The notes beneath the pieces were generated by a model. That model saw only the letters and a list, made by a program, of their open reading frames with translations. It made no database searches and was not told the origin of the DNA. Source: an uncultured Porphyromonadaceae bacterium (GTDB lineage Bacteria > Bacteroidota > Bacteroidia > Bacteroidales > Muribaculaceae). Taken from it: a DNA stretch of 64,000 nucleotides. Numbering within the stretch: position 1 is the first letter of the stretch; each line of letters starts with the position of its first letter. Position numbers and translations under genes: made by a program. Below, piece by piece: positions 43,206 through 53,122 of this stretch. Location: NCBI GenBank assembly GCA_902493335.1, contig CABUPJ010000014.1, forward strand, positions 1-64,000, read 5' to 3'.

Positions 43206-44099
43206 ATGAAACGACTATCACTCATATTATCACTCGCGGCTGCAGCCGTTTGTTTCGCCGGAGCGCAACTGCCGCTCCCCGTCGTGCCCCCGACGCTGAC
43301 AAAACCGGCTGACAGAGCCATATATATAATCGACCACTTCTGGGACGGACTTGATTTCTCAGACACAGCCATGTCGCGTGACATGCGGCTCATAGAGCAG
43401 AGTTTCGCCGACTATACGTCGCTTTTTCCAGTCGTTAATGATTCGACAGCGCGGCTTCAGAGTGCTGTCGACAGGCTCGTGAGAGCGTCTGAGGTCGACA
43501 GCGTTGCTGCCGCCGGTCTGCGGGAGATTGCCGAAATATATCTCTATGACGTCGTTTCGCCGATGCACAATGATGACTATTACCGTTTCTATCTCAACAG
43601 TTTCATAAATTCTGACGGGCTTGACGATGGTATGCGGCTGCGATATGAATATCAACTCGAGGAGATAGATAAAAACAGGGTGGGCGAGACCGCCGCCGAT
43701 TTCGGCCTTGTGGCTAAGGACGGCAGTGAGACGACGCTGTCGCACGAGATTGCAGGTGCTCCGCTGACTGTGCTGATGTTCTATAACCCCTTCTGCAGCG
43801 AGTGTCACGACATCTCGTCGGTCATGGCTGACGATCCTGCAGTAGCCAAGGCTGTGGCTGCCGGCCGCCTGCAACTGATAGCCGTTATCGCCGACGGCGC
43901 GTGGAGCGATAACGCCTCGGCCGTGCCGCTTGACGGCCCGATACGGGAATTTGCGGCCAAGGATAATTGCGTCGAAGAAGAGCAGCTTTACAGTATCCGC
44001 CTGATACCGACACTGTATGTCCTTGATTCTGAAATGAAAGTGGTGATGCGGGATGTCATGCCTGCCAGAATCTCAGCGCTTGTGGCCGAAGGTCAGTAG
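43206..44099 (+). CDS. DUF5106 / thioredoxin-like periplasmic protein
   Basis: The start MKRLSLILSLAAAAV gives a good signal peptide (~20 residues); the five codons upstream are dropped. The ~297-residue protein has a DUF5106 N-terminal region (about 30-150: AIYIIDHFWDGLDF) and a TlpA-like thioredoxin fold (about 165-295) with the redox pair CSEC in FYNPFCSECHDI and a cis-proline-type IRLIPTLYVLDSEM. It probably reduces or shuffles disulfides or hemes in the periplasm. It overlaps the convergent argC-like gene by 7 bases at the 3' ends. Confidence 0.86.
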   Translation: MKRLSLILSLAAAAVCFAGAQLPLPVVPPTLTKPADRAIYIIDHFWDGLDFSDTAMSRDMRLIEQSFADYTSLFPVVNDSTARLQSAVDRLVRASEVDSVAAAGLREIAEIYLYDVVSPMHNDDYYRFYLNSFINSDGLDDGMRLRYEYQLEEIDKNRVGETAADFGLVAKDGSETTLSHEIAGAPLTVLMFYNPFCSECHDISSVMADDPAVAKAVAAGRLQLIAVIADGAWSDNASAVPLDGPIREFAAKDNCVEEEQLYSIRLIPTLYVLDSEMKVVMRDVMPARISALVAEGQ

Positions 44100-45001
44100 G
44101 CCGAAGCCTTGAGGCATAGGCCTGTGCGTTCGTGAAGGCCGAAGAGCAGGTTCATGCAGTGTATGGCGTTGCCCGACGAGCCTTTGACTATGTTGTCGAT
44201 GACAGTGCTGATAGTCAGCGTATCGCCATCCTTATCCATATATATGAGCGCTTTGTTGGTGTTGGCGACGTCGAGTATGTCGACGGGACGGTCGACTATA
44301 AATGTAAAATTATGGTCGTCGTAGAAGTCCTCGAAAAGACGGCGTATGCTGTCTGTCGACATCGTTGTCGTGGTCTTTATCGTGACAGCTGTGCCGCGGG
44401 CGAAGTCTCCGCGCTTTATGTCGACGGTGACGGGTGCGTTGAAACTGGCCTGCAGGGCTGCCATCGCGTCTGAAATTTCGTTGACAAAGTTGTTGCCGAG
44501 AGAACTGTCGGTCGAAGCTGTCACGCCTGTGATTTCAATAGGCGAGTTGAGCAGCAGGTTTTTGGCGAGCGGCAGCAGCCCTAATGCAGCCGCGTGGACT
44601 GCCGGCGATGGGGTCGACGCTTTGGTCGCGCCTCTTACCAGAGCCTTGCGGTTGAGTTCGGGAAGACCGTAGGTGAAGCCGCTGTTGGCACCGTCGTGGC
44701 GGAAGTCACCGGTGATGTCGATGACGCGCAGGCTCTCGCTTATCTCTCTGCCGTCGAGGAATTCACGGAGCTTGCCCTGGGGCAGACAGCTGAAGAGCAC
44801 GTCTACACCGTCGAGGTCGGCCTTGTCGGTGAAGGTCATGTCACACTCGCCGACGAGGCCTCGGTGTATGTTGCTGATGGCCGCACCGGCGTGAGAGAGA
44901 CTGTAGGCCCACAACAGGTTGACGTCAGGGTGGTTGATGATGAGGCGGACAAGTTCACCTGCGCGGCAACCTGAGCCGCCCATGATAGCGGCTTTAATCA
45001 T
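44093..45001 (-). CDS. ArgC-like protein lacking catalytic cysteine and histidine
   Basis: The start [11 protein letters not shown] is chosen by family alignment (the open frame runs 29 codons further upstream, inside waaA). The ~302-residue protein follows N-acetyl(or succinyl)-gamma-glutamyl-phosphate reductase throughout: Rossmann loop GGSGCRAGELVRL, FTYGLPELNRKA, RGDFARGTA, ANTNKALIY and VIDNIVKGSSGNA. But the ANPGCFAT active-site motif is STPSPAVH, with proline at residue 133 in place of the cysteine, and the loop with the catalytic HxHxxEI is missing ~20 residues. It cannot form the usual thioester. Frame is intact with normal codon use. It overlaps waaA by 8 bases. No arginine genes are nearby, so it may have a new role. 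Confidence 0.75.
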   Translation of the reverse strand: MIKAAIMGGSGCRAGELVRLIINHPDVNLLWAYSLSHAGAAISNIHRGLVGECDMTFTDKADLDGVDVLFSCLPQGKLREFLDGREISESLRVIDITGDFRHDGANSGFTYGLPELNRKALVRGATKASTPSPAVHAAALGLLPLAKNLLLNSPIEITGVTASTDSSLGNNFVNEISDAMAALQASFNAPVTVDIKRGDFARGTAVTIKTTTTMSTDSIRRLFEDFYDDHNFTFIVDRPVDILDVANTNKALIYMDKDGDTLTISTVIDNIVKGSSGNAIHCMNLLFGLHERTGLCLKASAY

Positions 45002-46250
45002 GGTCTTTGAATATGAAGTTGTAAATTTTGTCGGTGGCTCCGAGGCTGTGCCTGATATAGTCGCCGGCGGCTTTGCCGGCTGTGTCAAGATGCTTTTTGG
45101 AATTATAAAGAGGCTCTATAGCGTGCGCGAAACCGTCAGTGCTGTCATAACAGAAGCCGCCTCCGCAGGCGAGCAGGTCGCTCGCTTCCTTGAATTTATG
45201 ATGGTTTGGCCCGAATATGACCGGCATATCGTAGACTGCCGCCTCGTTGAGGTTGTGGATGCCGTTGCCGAATCCGCCGCCGATGACGGCAACGTCGCCG
45301 TAACGGTAGATGCTGCTCAACAGTCCGAAACAGTCGATGATGATATATCTTGCGTCGGGCGCCGTTTCGCCTTTGGCGCGTAGCTCCGAGAGGATAACGG
45401 TGTTGTCGCGTCCCAGGCGTTCAGCGAGTTCTTCGACGCGGTGTCTGTCGAATTCATGTGGCGCTATCACGGCCTTGACGTCGGGATGACTGTGCAGCCA
45501 GGGGATATACAGCTCTTCGTCGGCAGGCCAGCTGCTGCCGGCAATCAGAGTGAAGGCCGAATGGTTTGTCATTGCCGCTACTTCGTCAACGTCTTTGGCG
45601 TGGGCTACGATGTCGCTGACGCGGTCAAAACGGGTATCTCCTGCGGCCGTGACGTTGTCGAGGCCTATGCCGGCAAGGAGTTTCTTCGAGCCGTCGTCCT
45701 GAACGAAAATGTGTTCGTAGCACGACAGCATCTTCCTGAAAGTGCTACCCCAGGGCTTGAAAAATCTTTGTCCCGGACGGAAAATAGCCGAGATGATGTA
45801 GACCGGTATACCGGCCTGTTTCAGCGTAGTGAGATAATTGCCCCAGAATTCATATTTGACGAAAATAGCCATTTTGGGAGCCGCGTCGGCGATGAAACGC
45901 TTCACACGCCGCGGCGTGTCGAACGGCAGGTAGCAGACGGCGTCGACCTTGTCGTAGCTGTGCCTGACCTCATAGCCCGATGGCGAGAAGAACGACAACA
46001 GTATCTTTTTGTCAGGATGTGTCGCCCTGATTCGTTCTATCATCGGACGAGCCTGCTCGAATTCGCCGAGCGACGCCACGTGAAACCAGATGTCGAAGCC
46101 GCCGGGAGCCACTTCGGCGCGTTTTTGCGCGAGTGTCCCGGCTGTCACCTGCTGGCCTTTGAGCATGCGGGCTATCTTGTCTGACTTCAGCGATGCCAGA
46201 CGAGCGCCTATGCTTAGACAATGGATGCCGGCATTATATAGCGGGTTCAT
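44994..46250 (-). CDS. waaA: Kdo transferase WaaA (KdtA)
   Basis: The 418-residue protein has the N-terminal membrane anchor region, the catalytic glutamate in [18 protein letters not shown] (near residue 60) and the donor-binding [27 protein letters not shown] (near residue 325), as in CMP-Kdo:lipid A 3-deoxy-D-manno-octulosonic acid transferases (GT30). It adds Kdo to the lipid A precursor on the inner face of the inner membrane. Overlaps gltX by 17 bases and the ArgC-like gene by 8, so the three form one operon. Length is normal. Confidence 0.94.
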   Translation of the reverse strand: MNPLYNAGIHCLSIGARLASLKSDKIARMLKGQQVTAGTLAQKRAEVAPGGFDIWFHVASLGEFEQARPMIERIRATHPDKKILLSFFSPSGYEVRHSYDKVDAVCYLPFDTPRRVKRFIADAAPKMAIFVKYEFWGNYLTTLKQAGIPVYIISAIFRPGQRFFKPWGSTFRKMLSCYEHIFVQDDGSKKLLAGIGLDNVTAAGDTRFDRVSDIVAHAKDVDEVAAMTNHSAFTLIAGSSWPADEELYIPWLHSHPDVKAVIAPHEFDRHRVEELAERLGRDNTVILSELRAKGETAPDARYIIIDCFGLLSSIYRYGDVAVIGGGFGNGIHNLNEAAVYDMPVIFGPNHHKFKEASDLLACGGGFCYDSTDGFAHAIEPLYNSKKHLDTAGKAAGDYIRHSLGATDKIYNFIFKDHD

Positions 46251-47775
46251 CAGGCTTTATGTTCTCGATGGCCTTTTTGATGCGTTCGATTGTTTTCTCT
46301 CGTCCCATCAGCTCGGTGATCTCGAACATGTGGGGGCCTTTGCATTCACCGACGACTGCCAGACGGAAGGCGTTCATGACGTTGCCCATGTGGTAGCCGT
46401 TGTCGGTGATCCATTTCAGAATGACTTCCTCCGAGGGCTTGGCCGAGAAGTCGGGAAGTGCCTCGAGCTGGGCGATGAGCTCGTTCATGATGCGCGGCGT
46501 GTCTTCCGACCAGCGTTTTTTGACGGCTTTCGGGGCATAGCTCTCCGGGTCGACGAAGAAGAAGCCGGCGTGCTCCCAGAGGTCTCTGACAAAGTTGATG
46601 CGGCTCTTGACCATGGCGACGGCGCGGGTGATATAGTCGATGCCGAAGTCGTCGGGGTTGACGCCGTGTTCCTTTAACACGGGAATGAACAGTTCGGCAA
46701 GCGCGCGGTCGTCGAGTTGCTGGAGGTATGTGTGGTTAAACCATTTGCCTTTTTCGTATGCGAATTTGGCACCGGCCTTCGAGCAGTGCTCGAACGAGAA
46801 TTTAGCGATCAGTTCGTCGATTGACATCACCTCAGTGTCGTCACCGGGGTTCCAGCCCAGAAGGGCGAGGAAGTTGACGACGGCCTCGGGCAGATAGCCG
46901 CTTTCGCGGTAGCCGCTCGAGATGTTGCCGCTGGCGGGGTCATGCCACTCGAGTGGGAAGACAGGGAAGCCGAGGCGGTCGCCGTCGCGTTTGCTGAGTT
47001 TGCCTTTGCCGTCGGGCTTGAGCAGCAGCGGCAGGTGGACAAACTCGGGCATTGTGTCGGCCCAGCCGAACGCCTCATAGAGCAGCACGTGGAGCGGAGC
47101 CGAGGGCAGCCATTCTTCGCCACGGATGACGTGCGAGATTTTCATCAGATGGTCGTCGACGATGTTTGCAAGATGATAGGTCGGCAGGTCGTCGGCGCTT
47201 TTGTAGAGCACTTTGTCGTCAAGGATGTCGCTTTTGATGACGACTTTGCCGCGGATGAGGTCATTGACCTCGACGTTGCGTCCAGGCTCGATCTTGAAGC
47301 GCACCACATACTGTGTGCCCTCGTCGATGAGGCGTTTGACCTCGTCGGCAGGCATTGAAAGCGAGTTGCGCATCGACAGACGCGTCGAAGCGTCATACTG
47401 GAAATTCTGAATCTCGTTGCGTTTGGCCTCGAGTTCGGCGGGAGTGTCAAACGCGATATATGCTTTGCCGTTGTCGAGCAGCATCTTGACATGCTCGCGG
47501 TAGATGTCGCGGCGCTCGCTCTGCTTGTAAGGGCCGTAGGGGCCTCCCTCTCTGACACCTTCGTCAATTTTGATGCCCAGCCAGCCGAGGGCTTCGTTGA
47601 TATAATCTTCGGCACCCGGCACAAAACGCTGTGAGTCGGTGTCTTCGATGCGGAGAATCATTTTGCCGTTGTTGCGGCGTGCGAAAAGATAGTTGTAGAG
47701 GGCTGTTCTGACGCCTCCGATATGTAAAGGCCCTGTGGGCGAGGGAGCGAAACGTACTCTTACTTCACGGTCCAT
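46234..47775 (-). CDS. gltX: Glutamate--tRNA ligase
   Basis: The 513-residue class I synthetase has the HIGH motif in [25 protein letters not shown] and the KMSKS variant KLSKRDGD (near residue 260), plus the C-terminal anticodon-binding region. It charges tRNA-Glu in the cytoplasm. It heads the gltX-waaA-argC-like operon; a TAACTTTG -7 box lies at 47813-47820 on the minus strand. Complete and typical in length. Confidence 0.97.
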   Translation of the reverse strand: MDREVRVRFAPSPTGPLHIGGVRTALYNYLFARRNNGKMILRIEDTDSQRFVPGAEDYINEALGWLGIKIDEGVREGGPYGPYKQSERRDIYREHVKMLLDNGKAYIAFDTPAELEAKRNEIQNFQYDASTRLSMRNSLSMPADEVKRLIDEGTQYVVRFKIEPGRNVEVNDLIRGKVVIKSDILDDKVLYKSADDLPTYHLANIVDDHLMKISHVIRGEEWLPSAPLHVLLYEAFGWADTMPEFVHLPLLLKPDGKGKLSKRDGDRLGFPVFPLEWHDPASGNISSGYRESGYLPEAVVNFLALLGWNPGDDTEVMSIDELIAKFSFEHCSKAGAKFAYEKGKWFNHTYLQQLDDRALAELFIPVLKEHGVNPDDFGIDYITRAVAMVKSRINFVRDLWEHAGFFFVDPESYAPKAVKKRWSEDTPRIMNELIAQLEALPDFSAKPSEEVILKWITDNGYHMGNVMNAFRLAVVGECKGPHMFEITELMGREKTIERIKKAIENIKPDEPAI

Positions 47776-47812
47776 GATGTTAGTTTAATGTATGACAGTT
47801 TAGTTTTGGCTG

Positions 47813-47820
47813 CAAAGTTA
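47813..47820 (-). promoter_or_regulatory. -7 promoter box for gltX-waaA-ArgC-like operon
   Basis: On the minus strand TAACTTTG matches TAnnTTTG, 38 bases before the gltX start. Confidence 0.55.
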
Positions 47821-47846
47821 AGATATTTTCGCGATATATGAAAGTG

Positions 47847-48701
47847 TCACAGCTGCAGTGTGAGTCCCGTCGAGAAGTTTTTCATCGTTACTGAAGCGGC
47901 GCCGGTCAGAATTTTGTAGGGTGAATAGCGTGCATAGATTTGCAGGAACGAGCAGATTCGCACCGAGGCGTAGAAGTCTACGCTGAAGCGCCGCAGCCCG
48001 AAATCAGTGATGTTTTCCTTGACCTTATCGCCGTTTTCGTCGGTCCATGCGGTCAGTATGCTGCCGTGGGCGTTCCAGTTGGCTATGGCGCCGGCGGTAA
48101 AAGACAGGCGCGTGTCGAACAGGCGCACGGGCGTTTTCTGACACCATAGCAGCGGAAACTGCAGACTGAAGACTTTAAGTCGCGAGAAGCGTGGGGTGAC
48201 GCCTTCGGCATAGCCTCCGTAGCCGACCTTGCCGTCGCTGACTGTGAAACGGGTGCTGCCTGTTGTGCGGTGGTTGCGCCAGACGATGCCCGGGCCGAAT
48301 GTTAGGTGGTTGCCGTGTGAGTTGACATATCTGAATCCGAGGACGTGGAGAATACCGAGCTCAAACGATTTGCCCGCTTCGAGGTCAAGGGCTGAGGGAG
48401 CCTGTCCGCCGACGAAGCCGAAGTTGAATCCGTCGATGACCACGTCAAACTCAGAGTGGCGGCGCCGTGTCAGCGACAGACCGCCTTCGCTGCTGAGTAT
48501 GGTTGCGTTGCCCGAGTTGCGGTCGAAGTTATAGTTGTAGTTGCCGTTGTCGTTGTGACCGCTGATGGCGATGCTTGTGCCGCCGGGATTTTCGGTTATG
48601 ACGACGCGCTCGGGATGTTCGAAGATCAGGGTGCTGTCGGGCTCTGCGGCCGAGACGCTTGCCGCGCAGATGAGGGCGGCTATGGTGATATGGAGTTTCA
48701 T
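47847..48701 (-). CDS. Outer membrane beta-barrel protein (last gene of the sigma operon)
   Basis: The 284-residue protein has a signal peptide (about residues 1-18, ending in VSAAEP). An N-terminal ~60-residue part with repeated short strands and GGTSIAISGHNDNGNYNYNF is followed by a ~200-residue barrel region that ends in a strand FSTGLTLQL. The N-terminal pattern (VITENPGGTSIAISG) recurs in the next gene (VTVTTTNGATVLTVKG), so the two are paralogues. 13 bases separate them. It belongs to the sigma-factor operon; function unknown. Confidence 0.65.
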   Translation of the reverse strand: MKLHITIAALICAASVSAAEPDSTLIFEHPERVVITENPGGTSIAISGHNDNGNYNYNFDRNSGNATILSSEGGLSLTRRRHSEFDVVIDGFNFGFVGGQAPSALDLEAGKSFELGILHVLGFRYVNSHGNHLTFGPGIVWRNHRTTGSTRFTVSDGKVGYGGYAEGVTPRFSRLKVFSLQFPLLWCQKTPVRLFDTRLSFTAGAIANWNAHGSILTAWTDENGDKVKENITDFGLRRFSVDFYASVRICSFLQIYARYSPYKILTGAASVTMKNFSTGLTLQL

Positions 48702-48714
48702 TGTGATTGCTTTT

Positions 48715-49596
48715 TTATAATGCTAAGTTAACGCCGACTGAGATAGTGGAGAAATCAGGCCCGTAGCCTTTGCGGAAGTAGCTCATGGGTGAATATCTGG
48801 CGTAGATGCCGATAAAATTTACGATGCCTGCGATGATGGTGGGCTGCACGGTCATCAGACGCTGGTGCAGTCCGGTGATGTGGCGCCGGGTCTCGGTGTT
48901 GTCGATTTTATATTTGGTGTGGGCCGCCGTATAGGTGTTGAAGTCTATGACCGCGCCGGCCGAGAGGCTGAACCATCGGTCGAACTTGTGGCTTATCATG
49001 ACCGGCACATGCAGGTGCATCGAGTTGAAGTATGACCGGGCGACTTTCATGCTTTCGCTGCCTTTGAACGGATAGAGTATGCCGTTTTCGCAGTCAAAAA
49101 GATGCTTGGGCGCGCGAAGGCGCTGATAGCCCATGCCGAAGCCTATCGAGAGTACGGGGCCGTGGCGCCATAGACGCTGGTTGAGTCTGAAGATATTCAG
49201 TACGCCGATCTCGAAGCTGCCGGTCACGACCTGGTCGTGGGTCGTAATCTGAGAGCCGGCATAGATGTTGTTGAACCATGTGTATTTGAACGAACGGTAT
49301 CTGTTTTTCTGCTCCGTGTCTTTTTTGCGCATGAACGGCAGCGAGAAATCCTCGATTGTCGGCTCGACGAAATCTATGTCGAGGCTGTCGGGATTGTCGG
49401 CGCCTGTCTGATAGGTGTAAGTGTAATTGTCGTTGCCTTCTTTGCCTTTGACTGTGAGCACGGTCGCGCCGTTTGTCGTTGTAACGGTCACCAGGGCAGG
49501 GCGTTCGATGACGGCGACGGTGTCGTTTTTGGCCGAGGCTGCCGCCGACAGCGTGGCGGCGACGGCGAGGCATAATGTGATGATCTGATGTCTCAT
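48715..49596 (-). CDS. Outer membrane beta-barrel protein (paralogue of the next)
   Basis: The 293-residue protein has a signal peptide (~20 residues, ending in AASAKN), a short N-terminal module (VTVTTTNGATVLTVKGKEGNDNYTYTYQT) and a barrel region with aromatic-flanked strands, ending ISVGVNLAL. Same architecture as its downstream neighbour. The two may form related surface proteins under one sigma factor. It lies 16 bases downstream of the DUF4252 gene. Function unknown. Confidence 0.65.
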   Translation of the reverse strand: MRHQIITLCLAVAATLSAAASAKNDTVAVIERPALVTVTTTNGATVLTVKGKEGNDNYTYTYQTGADNPDSLDIDFVEPTIEDFSLPFMRKKDTEQKNRYRSFKYTWFNNIYAGSQITTHDQVVTGSFEIGVLNIFRLNQRLWRHGPVLSIGFGMGYQRLRAPKHLFDCENGILYPFKGSESMKVARSYFNSMHLHVPVMISHKFDRWFSLSAGAVIDFNTYTAAHTKYKIDNTETRRHITGLHQRLMTVQPTIIAGIVNFIGIYARYSPMSYFRKGYGPDFSTISVGVNLAL

Positions 49597-49612
49597 TGTT
49601 ATATATATGTTT

Positions 49613-50059
49613 TTATTTGCGTCCTGAGATTAGTTTTTTGATTTGTTCGGGAGTAGCTTCGCCGGCCATGTAGATAAGCGTCATCTTTTTGCCTCCTTTG
49701 AGAAAACTGTTGATGAAGAACAGATAGCGGCGGTAGTTGTCGACAGGCTTGAAGATATAGTAGGCGTAGTAGAGTCGTCCCTCGATATATCTTACCTGAC
49801 GGGTCTCGGCGTCGGCGCCGTCTTTGATTACCAGCTCCTCGATTTCTCCTGTGAGAGCGGGGTCGGTCAGTGTGATGCTGCGGTAGACTTCGAGCGCCGA
49901 GTTTTTCAGCGGGCTGCCTGAGATTTCAGTCTCGACGGCGTCGGGCGACGAGCGGAAGCGCCCGTCGAAGGCGTTGTCAATGTTTAGCCCGGTCTGGGCC
50001 GAGGCATGACCGAATGAGAGGCTCAGCATGATGATTAATAATATATGTTTCATATCCAT
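49613..50059 (-). CDS. DUF4252 domain protein
   Basis: The 148-residue protein has a signal peptide (about residues 1-21, ending in ASAQ) and a DUF4252 domain with LTDPALTGEIEELVIKDGAD near 65-85 and LTLIYMAGEATPEQIKKLI at the end. The family often lies beside ECF-type sigma factors and anti-sigma proteins in Bacteroidales and may be part of an envelope-stress response. Located 5 bases after the putative anti-sigma gene and 16 before the barrel gene. Confidence 0.8.
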   Translation of the reverse strand: MDMKHILLIIMLSLSFGHASAQTGLNIDNAFDGRFRSSPDAVETEISGSPLKNSALEVYRSITLTDPALTGEIEELVIKDGADAETRQVRYIEGRLYYAYYIFKPVDNYRRYLFFINSFLKGGKKMTLIYMAGEATPEQIKKLISGRK

Positions 50060-50064
50060 GTGAT

Positions 50065-50535
50065 TTATAGATCGATGTCGATTGATTCAAACTGGTCGAT
50101 TATCTCGGCTCTGAAGTCTTCCGAGGCCTCGCGCATCGCCGACAGGTCGTTGTCCATTATGCCCATCACCTCGACTGCGTCGCTGATGACGATGTCGTTG
50201 GCGTAGGCCATGCAGCGGCTGTTGTCGTCGGCAGCCCTGAAGTTTACCACGGCAAGCGCGAAAGCGGCGATGATGGCGACAGACGCGGCGATGTCGATTA
50301 GTCTTATCCTCGGCAGTATTCGTGTCTGGGCGTTCTTTCGCTTCTCGCGGCCTTCGATGGTGCGCGAGGCAGCGAAGTAACCCATGACAGCCCGGGCCTC
50401 GTCGATTTTGTCGCTCGTGAGCTCTGTCGATGCGAGCAGTCGGCGCAGCTGTGTTTCCTGTGGGGCGTCGGTCAGACCTTCAAAGTAGAGGTCAATCAGA
50501 TGTTCTAAATATTTGATATTCTCTTTGGCGTTCAT
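50065..50535 (-). CDS. Putative anti-sigma factor, single membrane span
   Basis: The 156-residue protein has an N-terminal cytoplasmic helical part (about 1-80, with LEHLIDLYFEGLTDAPQETQLRRLLA) and one membrane span (about 80-100, IDIAASVAIIAAFALAVVNF), then a periplasmic tail. The start overlaps the sigma factor stop by 4 bases (ATGA), the usual arrangement for anti-sigma partners. No classical zinc-binding anti-sigma (ZAS) motif HxxxCxxC is visible. It would hold the sigma factor at the membrane until an envelope signal. Called by position and topology. Confidence 0.6.
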   Translation of the reverse strand: MNAKENIKYLEHLIDLYFEGLTDAPQETQLRRLLASTELTSDKIDEARAVMGYFAASRTIEGREKRKNAQTRILPRIRLIDIAASVAIIAAFALAVVNFRAADDNSRCMAYANDIVISDAVEVMGIMDNDLSAMREASEDFRAEIIDQFESIDIDL

Positions 50536-51035
50536 AGCTGTGTTTTGTTTTGAGTCGAGAGATAGATGTTTCTTATTGTTGTGCGTGCGCGGCTGACAAT
50601 CATTCTGACGTTGGCTTCGCTCAGACCGAACTCCGCGGCTATGATGTCGAAACCGACGCCGTCGCGGTCGCGCATATACATTATGCGTCTGTCGCGTTCG
50701 CTCAGCCGGCTGTCAATCAGAGCCGTCACCTCCGAGTAGGTCTCTTCGAGCGTCGCCGAGTCGTCGGTATCTTCGACAGCCTCTTTGCCGTCAAGTTCTT
50801 CTGTCAGCCGGTGTCCGCGCTCTCTGAAACGGTCGATGCTGATGTTTCTGACCGTCACAGAAGCCAGCCCTTCGGCGTGGTGCCTGTCGGTGATTTCGTC
50901 GCGGCGGCTCCAGAGTCTGACAAAAGCATCCTGGAGGACGTCGTCGGCCTCGTCGTCGCCGACTATGCGTCCCGCGCCTCTGACGAGCTTCTGTCTCAGG
51001 GCAATGAATGTCGATGTCAGTATATCGTATGCCAT
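50532..51035 (-). CDS. ECF-type sigma-70 family RNA polymerase sigma factor
   Basis: The start MAYDILTSTF is preferred; 20 upstream codons are open but the family starts here. The ~167-residue protein has region 2 (DDVLQDAFVRLWSRRDEI, near 35-60) and region 4 (DRRIMYMRDRDGVGFDIIAAEFGLSEANVRMIVSRARTTIR, near 120-160). This is the ECF layout. It begins the five-gene operon (sigma, anti-sigma, DUF4252, two barrels), diverging from lepA. Likely autoregulated by its own sigma-specific promoter, since no TAnnTTTG box was seen. Confidence 0.88.
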   Translation of the reverse strand: MAYDILTSTFIALRQKLVRGAGRIVGDDEADDVLQDAFVRLWSRRDEITDRHHAEGLASVTVRNISIDRFRERGHRLTEELDGKEAVEDTDDSATLEETYSEVTALIDSRLSERDRRIMYMRDRDGVGFDIIAAEFGLSEANVRMIVSRARTTIRNIYLSTQNKTQL

Positions 51036-51176
51036 TTTATTCGCTTTTCTGTATCTAAGACGTAGCGCCTCCGATTTTGCAACAAAATAAATCAAAAATT
51101 TTTATTTTTTCTTTAATCGCCGCCCTCTGACATATGATTTTCAGCGTTCGATAATGCAAAATCGCTCGGGAATTGT

Positions 51177-51184
51177 TAATTTTG
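51177..51184 (+). promoter_or_regulatory. -7 promoter box for lepA
   Basis: TAATTTTG matches TAnnTTTG, 21 bases before the start codon. Confidence 0.55.
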
Positions 51185-51204
51185 CAGACAAATAAGGTAC
51201 AGTA

Positions 51205-52992
51205 ATGAAGAATATACGCAATTTCTGCATCATAGCCCATATCGACCACGGCAAGTCGACCCTTGCCGACCGTCTGCTTGAATACACCAATACGGTGGCG
51301 GCCAAAGATATGGAGGCTCAGGTGCTTGACGATATGGATCTCGAACGCGAGCGCGGCATTACAATCAAAAGCCACGCGATACAGATGGAACACACCATCG
51401 ATGGCGAGCGATATACTTTCAATCTTATCGACACTCCGGGACACGTCGACTTTTCATACGAGGTGTCGCGCTCTATAGCCGCCTGTGAGGGCGCGCTGCT
51501 TATCGTCGATGCCTCGCAGGGCATACAGGCCCAGACCATATCTAACCTCTATATGGCTATCGACAACGACCTCGAGATAATCCCCGTGCTCAATAAATGC
51601 GACCTCGACTCGGCCAACCCCGACGAGGTCGAAGACCAGATTGTGGACCTACTCGGCTGTGACCGCAGCGAGATAATACGCGCCAGCGGCAAGACCGGCA
51701 TGGGTGTCCCCGAGATATTACGGGCCATCGCCGAACGCATACCCGCCCCCCAGGTCGACCCTGACGCTCCGCTGCAGGCTCTTATATTCGATTCTGTATT
51801 CAACTCGTTCAGAGGCATCATAGCCTATTTCAAGATTGAGAACGGCACGATAAGCAAAGATGACTTCGTCAAATTTGTGGCTACGGGCAAAGAATATCAT
51901 GCCGACGAAATCGGTGTGCTCAAACTCGACATGTTGCCCCGCGACACCCTGTCGGCCGGCAATGTCGGTTATATCATTTCGGGCATCAAGACATCGAAGG
52001 AAGTAAAGGTAGGTGATACCATCACCCACGTCGCCCGTCCCTGCGACAAGGCCATCGAGGGATTCGAGGAAGTCAAGCCCATGGTCTTCGCCGGTGTCTA
52101 TCCCATCGAGACCGAAGACTTCGAGAATCTTCGCGCATCGCTCGAAAAACTGCAGCTCAACGACGCGTCTCTGACATTCACGCCCGAGTCGTCGATGGCG
52201 CTCGGTTTCGGTTTCAGATGCGGTTTCCTCGGCCTGCTCCACATGGAGATCATTCAGGAACGTCTCGGCCGCGAGTTTGACATGGATGTCATCACCACCG
52301 TGCCCAACGTAAGCTATCGCGTCTACGACAAGAAAGGCAACATGACCGAAGTGCACAATCCCTCGGGACTCCCCGAGCTGACGCTGATAGACCATATAGA
52401 AGAGCCGTATATCCGCGCCACTATCATAACCACCGCCGAATTTATCGGTCCGATAATGACCCTCTGTCTCGGCAAACGCGGCGAGCTCGTCAAACAGGAA
52501 TATATATCGGGCAACCGCATGGAGATGACCTTCGACATGCCTCTCGGCGAGATAGTCATCGACTTCTATGACAAGCTCAAGAGCATCTCTAAGGGCTATG
52601 CCTCGTTTGACTATCACATCAGTGACTTCCGTGAGTCGCGCCTTGTCAAGCTCGACATCCTGCTCAACGGCGAGAGCGTCGACGCTCTGTCGACCCTGAC
52701 CCATGCCGACAACGCAGTGACGTTCGGCCGCCGCATGTGCGAGAAACTCAAGGAGTTGATACCGCGCCAGCAGTTCGACATCGCCATCCAGGCCGCCATC
52801 GGCGCCAAGATCATAGCCCGCGAGACTATAAAGGCCGTGCGCAAGGATGTGACCGCAAAGTGCTATGGCGGTGATATATCGCGTAAGCGCAAACTGCTTG
52901 AGAAACAGAAGAAAGGCAAGAAACGCATGAAGCAGATCGGGTCGGTCGAGGTTCCGCAGAAGGCTTTCCTCGCCGTACTGAAACTTGATTGA
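51205..52992 (+). CDS. lepA: Elongation factor 4 (LepA)
   Basis: The 595-residue GTPase has G1 [15 protein letters not shown] (near residue 10), the [15 protein letters not shown]3 motif, NKCDL (G4) and the LepA-specific C-terminal domain ending in [25 protein letters not shown]. It acts on the ribosome to remodel translocation in stress. Complete. Divergent from the sigma operon. Confidence 0.98.
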   Translation: MKNIRNFCIIAHIDHGKSTLADRLLEYTNTVAAKDMEAQVLDDMDLERERGITIKSHAIQMEHTIDGERYTFNLIDTPGHVDFSYEVSRSIAACEGALLIVDASQGIQAQTISNLYMAIDNDLEIIPVLNKCDLDSANPDEVEDQIVDLLGCDRSEIIRASGKTGMGVPEILRAIAERIPAPQVDPDAPLQALIFDSVFNSFRGIIAYFKIENGTISKDDFVKFVATGKEYHADEIGVLKLDMLPRDTLSAGNVGYIISGIKTSKEVKVGDTITHVARPCDKAIEGFEEVKPMVFAGVYPIETEDFENLRASLEKLQLNDASLTFTPESSMALGFGFRCGFLGLLHMEIIQERLGREFDMDVITTVPNVSYRVYDKKGNMTEVHNPSGLPELTLIDHIEEPYIRATIITTAEFIGPIMTLCLGKRGELVKQEYISGNRMEMTFDMPLGEIVIDFYDKLKSISKGYASFDYHISDFRESRLVKLDILLNGESVDALSTLTHADNAVTFGRRMCEKLKELIPRQQFDIAIQAAIGAKIIARETIKAVRKDVTAKCYGGDISRKRKLLEKQKKGKKRMKQIGSVEVPQKAFLAVLKLD

Positions 52993-53011
52993 GAGATACA
53001 AACAAATTTGG

Positions 53012-53042
53012 CAATGCTCTGACCGTGCGGTTCAGAGCATTG
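53012..53042 (+). terminator. Terminator of lepA
   Basis: CAATGCTCTGA (53012-53022) with TCAGAGCATTG (53032-53042) forms an 11-bp stem; the T tract is weak. Confidence 0.6.
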
Positions 53043-53122
53043 TCTTTGTGTGAACAGACATGTGAGATGTTTGTTAAAATATATTATAGTAATGTGCGTT
53101 TGGCACATAATTACAACTATTT

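Noticed and set aside
44560..44650. Frameshift in the ArgC-like gene as explanation for its lost active site
   Set aside because: The other two minus-strand frames do not restore NPGC; the frame is continuous and aligns on both sides.
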